From the NCBI GenBank assembly GCA_965221485.1, contig OZ244893.1:2356001-2420000 (forward strand): a DNA stretch of 64,000 bases, given 5' to 3'. How positions within the stretch are numbered: position 1 is the stretch's first letter; every line of letters starts with the position of its first letter. The position numbers and the translations under genes were made by a program. Below are positions 60,351 through 64,000 of this stretch, piece by piece. This stretch comes from JAJEBT01 sp965221485 (GTDB lineage: Bacteria > Pseudomonadota > Alphaproteobacteria > MPNO01 > UBA830). Under the pieces are notes generated by a model, which saw only the letters and a list, made by a program, of their open reading frames with translations, ran no database searches and was not told where the DNA came from.

Positions 60351-61802
60351 TCAGGCCGCAATGTTGGCCGCAAACTGCGGTATCGTGGCGCCTCCGGTCA
60401 GTTGTTCCAGCTCTTCCTCATAGAAGAACCGGTCTTTTCCGAAAGCCGGCCTGAGCTGATCCAGCCATGTGGCTTCCGGATCATATTTTGCGAAAAACGG
60501 CTTTCCGACCCATTCAGCGCTACGGCCCTGGAGAAAGCGCAATACAAAGACCTTCTCGCCATGGATTTCCTGCATTCCGAGCACCTCGACCTTTCCGGGT
60601 GTTGCGCTCATGCTGGGTCCACGAACCGTTCTGGCAAGTCCGGAGACATTTCGCACAGCCTCATTGAACACTGTCCAGGCCCTTTCCAGAGACAGCTCAA
60701 AATAGCGCTTGGCTCCGGTATCACGCTCGACGAACATGTAATAGGGAATGATTCCAAGGCGTACCTGCTCCTGCCACATGCGGGTCCATACGTCGGGGGA
60801 ATCGTTGATATGGGCCAGCACCGGTGCCTGGGCACGAATTACAGCACCGGTATCCCGTATCCGTCGGATCGCCTCATGCGCAACCGGGGTATTGAATTCC
60901 TGCCAATGATTGAAATGCGCCATGATGGCAACGCTGCGTCCCGAGTTGGCCACCCGTTCCAGTACGCGAAGCAGGTCATCGGCATCATCGTCACTGACGA
61001 ATCTGTACGGCCAGAAGGTCAAGGCCTTGGTCCCGATACGGATATTCTGGACATGGTCCAGTCTTGAGTCGTCCACCAGACCATCCAGATAGCGCTCCAT
61101 GACCCGGGTCTTCATGACCATGGGATCGCCGCCGGTGATCAGGAGGTCGGAAACACCCGGGTGGTCCGCAAGATAATCATGGAGCCCCCGCGCTTCGGTG
61201 GCAGCGATCTTGTATGATTTTTCACCCACAAACTGCGCCCATCGGAAGCAGAACGAGCAATAGGCGTGACAGGTCTGTCCCTGGCTCGGGAAAAACAGGA
61301 CGGTTTCCCGATACTTGTGCTGCACCCCCTCGACAACGCCTTGTTCATTTCGAGGAATGTTCATCTCCCGCTGACCGGCGGGATGCGGATTGAGCCGGTC
61401 TCTGATGTCGAAGACAGCTTTCTGAATCTCTCGCGGTGTGGCTTCACGTTTCAGAAGATCCGCAACATTCGCGAAGTCATTCTCGTCAAGCATGTCGCGT
61501 TGCGGAAACGTGATCTGGAATACGGGATCGTCGGGAACACGATCCCAGTCGATTAACTGATCGATCACATATCGGTTGGAACGAAACGGCAGTACACTGC
61601 TGACCACACGCATCGCAAAGCGTTCCTCCGGGGCCAGGGCTTCCAGCTGGGTTATCTGGTCCAGATGCGCGGCCGTCACCGGTTTGTATCGATCACTCCT
61701 GAAGTCGGGCGGAATCTCGAAAGCCGAGCTGAACTCGGGGCCTTCAGTTTCCAGCGATGCGAGGTGCTCGCCGCCAATGATTGTCTCGGAATCAGATTTC
61801 AT
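60351..61802 (-). CDS. KamA-family radical SAM aminomutase
   Basis: A 483-residue radical SAM enzyme of the lysine 2,3-aminomutase family. The cluster motif Cys178-x3-Cys182-x2-Cys185 is in Gln-Thr-Cys-His-Ala-Tyr-Cys-Ser-Phe-Cys. The SAM-binding Gly-Gly-Asp-Pro is near 224-227, and the PLP lysine is probably Lys404 in Ala-Thr-Pro-Gly-Lys-Val-Glu-Val. It differs from canonical KamA and from EpmB (Cys-x-Tyr-Cys-Phe-Arg-Arg) around the cluster, so the amino acid substrate is uncertain. TAGGAG is 8 bases before the ATG. No EF-P or lysine-fermentation gene is near; it stands alone. Confidence 0.9.
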   Translation of the reverse strand: MKSDSETIIGGEHLASLETEGPEFSSAFEIPPDFRSDRYKPVTAAHLDQITQLEALAPEERFAMRVVSSVLPFRSNRYVIDQLIDWDRVPDDPVFQITFPQRDMLDENDFANVADLLKREATPREIQKAVFDIRDRLNPHPAGQREMNIPRNEQGVVEGVQHKYRETVLFFPSQGQTCHAYCSFCFRWAQFVGEKSYKIAATEARGLHDYLADHPGVSDLLITGGDPMVMKTRVMERYLDGLVDDSRLDHVQNIRIGTKALTFWPYRFVSDDDADDLLRVLERVANSGRSVAIMAHFNHWQEFNTPVAHEAIRRIRDTGAVIRAQAPVLAHINDSPDVWTRMWQEQVRLGIIPYYMFVERDTGAKRYFELSLERAWTVFNEAVRNVSGLARTVRGPSMSATPGKVEVLGMQEIHGEKVFVLRFLQGRSAEWVGKPFFAKYDPEATWLDQLRPAFGKDRFFYEEELEQLTGGATIPQFAANIAA

Positions 61803-62924
61803 GAGTCAATACTCCTACATATCTTTTGCATCAGTAACGGGTCACTGATTAATTGCTGTGTTTTTCTGGTGCCCGGTCAAATTTCCAGGCCCACCAGGCG
61901 CTACGAGCAACCGCGCATGCGGGTCGCCGGGCCCGTTTTGCGGACACCGCTCGCCGCAAACGCGGCGGAGTCTCGCCAAGACCGTTCAAAAAGACAGCCG
62001 AGATGGCCAGATACGGCCACATGGGAGACCACTTGTCCGGTGTCCTTTACGGAATATAGCACCTCCAGGGCCGCATGTCTTCCCGCGGTTACAAAAAGGT
62101 GCTGATCCCGCTCTGATGAACACAACTCTTCGTCCTTCAGGCAATCGGCTGATAAGGCATCACTCCGGACTTACGAGATCGCTGCCAACACGATAATCGA
62201 CAGGTGAACACCGGGTTCCGAACCATTCTGACCAGGGGCTTCGGGTGCGGACTCTCGACCGGGTTATTGTGCAAAAACAGACCCATACCCAATAGGATGC
62301 AGCGGAAGAGCCCTGCCGCCTCGCAGTGAGAACACGTTGACCTCGGGCCCTATTGACGCGATACCGGAGCGGAACCTGGCCATGCTGATGACCGCAAAAG
62401 CGACGGTTTTTTACGGCTCCACCCTGGAAGCAGACGACAGATCGCGCGACATTCGGACATCGCGTAGTTCTGGTCCCGTTTTCCGGACCCAGTCCGTAAT
62501 ACTTGTTGGTCCAGGTCAGAGGCAATCGGATTTGAAGGGCGATACGACCCAACGCCGCTACGGATCGTCGTTCTGACTCCGGGCAACGAAGCCAACTGCA
62601 ACGTCATTGACCGCAATTCCGTCACCGGAACAGGCTGCCGCTGCGGTGCGGGTCCGTTCGGCTTTCTCCCCTGCGGTACCTGCCCTTCACAATACAACAG
62701 GTGCGCCTCCTGCAAGTGCGCCAATGCCCTGAAGCGAAGTCAGGCTGATGTCCGCGTTGGCGCGCCCGTCTTCCGGTGCGCAAACGCAACGGGAAACCCC
62801 GAAAACACGCACCCAGGAAAGTGCGGCAGGGAACTCCCTGCCAAAACCGAAATTCGCGGCGGTAACAAAAGGGGCGCGTTCGGCAACACAGGATTTGAGG
62901 GAGTAGCAACACACTTCCACCACC
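61803..62924. other. 1.1-kb gene-free stretch
   Basis: No supported gene. A rightward frame open from about 62466 past the hisD-like stop is Cys-rich around 62625-62715 (eight Cys in about 32 codons), but it has no usable start codon or ribosome binding site. It probably reflects base composition. Confidence 0.45.
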
Positions 62925-64000
62925 TCAGAGTCCGCCAGACAGGTCGAAACTCTCGTCCGGAAAGTACTTTTCCAGCCTGATATCGGCCGTTCGGGCGTGA
63001 CCCTCCATTCCTTCCAGTCTGGATATCCTCGCGGTCGCCTCGGCGACCGACCTCGCACCGTCGCGTGTCGCGCGTTGCCAGGTCACCAGCTTCATGTATT
63101 TGTGAACCGAGAGGCCGCCGGTATAACGCGCCGCACCGGATGTCGGCAAAACGTGATTTGGACCTGCTGACTTGTCACCAAAGGCGACTGTTGTCTCCTC
63201 ACCGAGAAACAGTGAGCCATAGCATTTCAATCGATTGAGAAACCAGTCGAGATCTGCTGCCTGAACGTGCAGATGCTCGGGCGCGTAGTCGTCGGCAACC
63301 CGGGCCAGGGTTTCGAAATCGGGAACCACCATCACTTCCGCCAGATTGTCCCAGGCTGCGGCAGCGCTCTCGCGATTGAGATCGGGCAGGGATTCGATAA
63401 AGCGCGGTACCAGCTCGACGACGCGTTCGGCGAGCGGTCGGTGGGTTGTGGCGAGCCAGACCGGCGAGTTGTATCCGTGTTCCGCCTGCCCAATCAAATC
63501 CCAGGCGACGATATGCGCATCGGCAGTTTGATCGGCAAGGATGAGGCTGTTGGTGGGGCCGGCAAACATGTCGATTCCGACCCGGCCGAAAAGAATCCGC
63601 TTGGCTTCGGCCACATACTGGTTGCCTGGGCCAACAAGTATGTCAGCCGGAGGAAGTCCAAAAAGGCCAAAGGCCATTGCTGCAATACCCTGCACTCCAC
63701 CCAATGCCAGAATGGTATCGGCACCACACAGGTCGGCGCTGTAGATAATCGCGGGAGCAATACCCGTTTCAGGACGCGGCGGCGAACAGACGGCTATATG
63801 CTCGCATCCGGCAACCTTCGCCGTCGTCACGGTCATCAACGCCGACGCAACGTGGCTGTAGCGCCCGCCCGGCGCGTAGCATCCCGCAGCCCGGCAGGGA
63901 ATGGCCTTTTGCCCGGCCATCATGCCGGGCGAAACCTCGATCTCCATGTCCTGGATCGTGGATTTCTGAGCCTCTGCGAAACGGCGGATATTGTCCCACG
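62925..64000 (-). CDS. histidinol dehydrogenase family enzyme, HpsN-like; N-terminus outside window
   Basis: The frame is open to the window edge; 357 residues plus stop are present and perhaps 70-80 N-terminal residues are missing. HisD-family features: Gly-Cys-Tyr-Ala-Pro-Gly-Gly-Arg-Tyr, Ala-Leu-Gly-Gly-Val-Gln, Gly-Pro-Gly-Asn-Gln-Tyr, Zn ligands in Gly-Gln-Ala-Glu-His-Gly, catalytic Glu-His in Ala-Pro-Glu-His-Leu, Asn-His-Val-Leu-Pro-Thr and Glu-Gly-Met-Glu-Gly-His-Ala. The Gly-Arg-Tyr-x-His-x-Ala-Ser-Ala variant and Gly-Val-Gln-x-Ile-Ala-x-Met-Ala-Phe-Gly recall HpsN, the sulfopropanediol 3-dehydrogenase, more than histidine-pathway HisD. No his genes are near, which agrees. Confidence 0.88.
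   Translation of the reverse strand, partial: WDNIRRFAEAQKSTIQDMEIEVSPGMMAGQKAIPCRAAGCYAPGGRYSHVASALMTVTTAKVAGCEHIAVCSPPRPETGIAPAIIYSADLCGADTILALGGVQGIAAMAFGLFGLPPADILVGPGNQYVAEAKRILFGRVGIDMFAGPTNSLILADQTADAHIVAWDLIGQAEHGYNSPVWLATTHRPLAERVVELVPRFIESLPDLNRESAAAAWDNLAEVMVVPDFETLARVADDYAPEHLHVQAADLDWFLNRLKCYGSLFLGEETTVAFGDKSAGPNHVLPTSGAARYTGGLSVHKYMKLVTWQRATRDGARSVAEATARISRLEGMEGHARTADIRLEKYFPDESFDLSGGL

Noticed and set aside
62466..62930. Cys-rich rightward frame, possibly a small metal-binding protein
   Set aside because: There is no ATG, GTG or TTG with a ribosome binding site near its 5' end and the frame runs into the 3' end of the opposite-strand dehydrogenase gene.
1..64000. tRNA, rRNA, CRISPR array, IS element, phage or integrase genes
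   Set aside because: Scanned gaps for T-loop consensus, regularly spaced repeats and transposase/integrase motifs and found none; short or divergent RNAs could still be missed by eye.

Overview
The window reads as a chromosomal segment of an alphaproteobacterium. The evidence is the set of housekeeping genes: a YdcH/DUF465 protein before purE-purK, a COQ9 homologue behind peptide deformylase, rpsU, an NDUFAF5-like methyltransferase-fold protein, grxC next to a nitrilase-family hydrolase, and DUF1178. Base composition is GC-rich. Intergenic gaps are unusually long (several of 0.5-1.1 kb), and most of them hold nothing recognisable. No rRNA, tRNA, CRISPR array, insertion sequence or phage gene was found.

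Layout. (1) 1-10.5 kb, housekeeping: a TIGR02444 protein cut by the window edge, an orphan antitoxin-like HTH gene, ydcH-purE-purK, def-coq9 on the opposite strand, rpsU with promoter and terminator, a class-I amidotransferase hydrolase, an rRNA pseudouridine synthase, rsmD and mutL. (2) 11.4-21 kb, catabolic block: MmgE/PrpD, a metal-dependent cyclase, an HpaB-type FADH2 monooxygenase, a cupin, and a binding-protein ABC importer with two different ATPases and one fused permease. (3) 21.6-36.3 kb, second block: a cupin, a TAXI-TRAP importer, a beta-hydroxyacid dehydrogenase, a ketopantoate-reductase-like enzyme, an enolase-superfamily enzyme, a tandem OsmC protein, an IlvD/Edd dehydratase, a Gfo/Idh/MocA oxidoreductase, a DctP-like protein with no signal peptide, and an acyl-CoA synthetase. 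(4) 36.5-41.5 kb, housekeeping again: NDUFAF5-like protein, DUF1194, grxC, nitrilase-family amidase, DEDDh exonuclease. (5) 41.5-59 kb, third catabolic block: a two-subunit Rieske dioxygenase, a TRAP permease, two M24-fold proteins without metal ligands behind hydantoinase A and B, a TAXI binding protein, a TauD-type dioxygenase, an SDR, and a complete TAXI-TRAP pair. (6) 59.6-64 kb: DUF1178, a KamA-type radical SAM aminomutase, and a histidinol-dehydrogenase-family enzyme closest in my reading to HpsN, cut by the window edge.

How the parts work together. Blocks 2, 3 and 5 each couple high-affinity import (ABC or TAXI-TRAP) with ring-opening, dehydrating, oxidising or amide-cleaving enzymes. 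This suggests a scavenger of dissolved organic acids, amides or aromatics. No substrate can be named from sequence alone. The best candidate for something undescribed is the 45.9-53.4 kb set: TAXI receptor, a 16-bp perfect inverted repeat, hyuA, hyuB, and two pita-bread-fold proteins that have lost the M24 metal site, as creatinase has. Second are the DctP-fold protein that appears cytoplasmic and the tandem OsmC protein with a Cys-less first domain in block 3.
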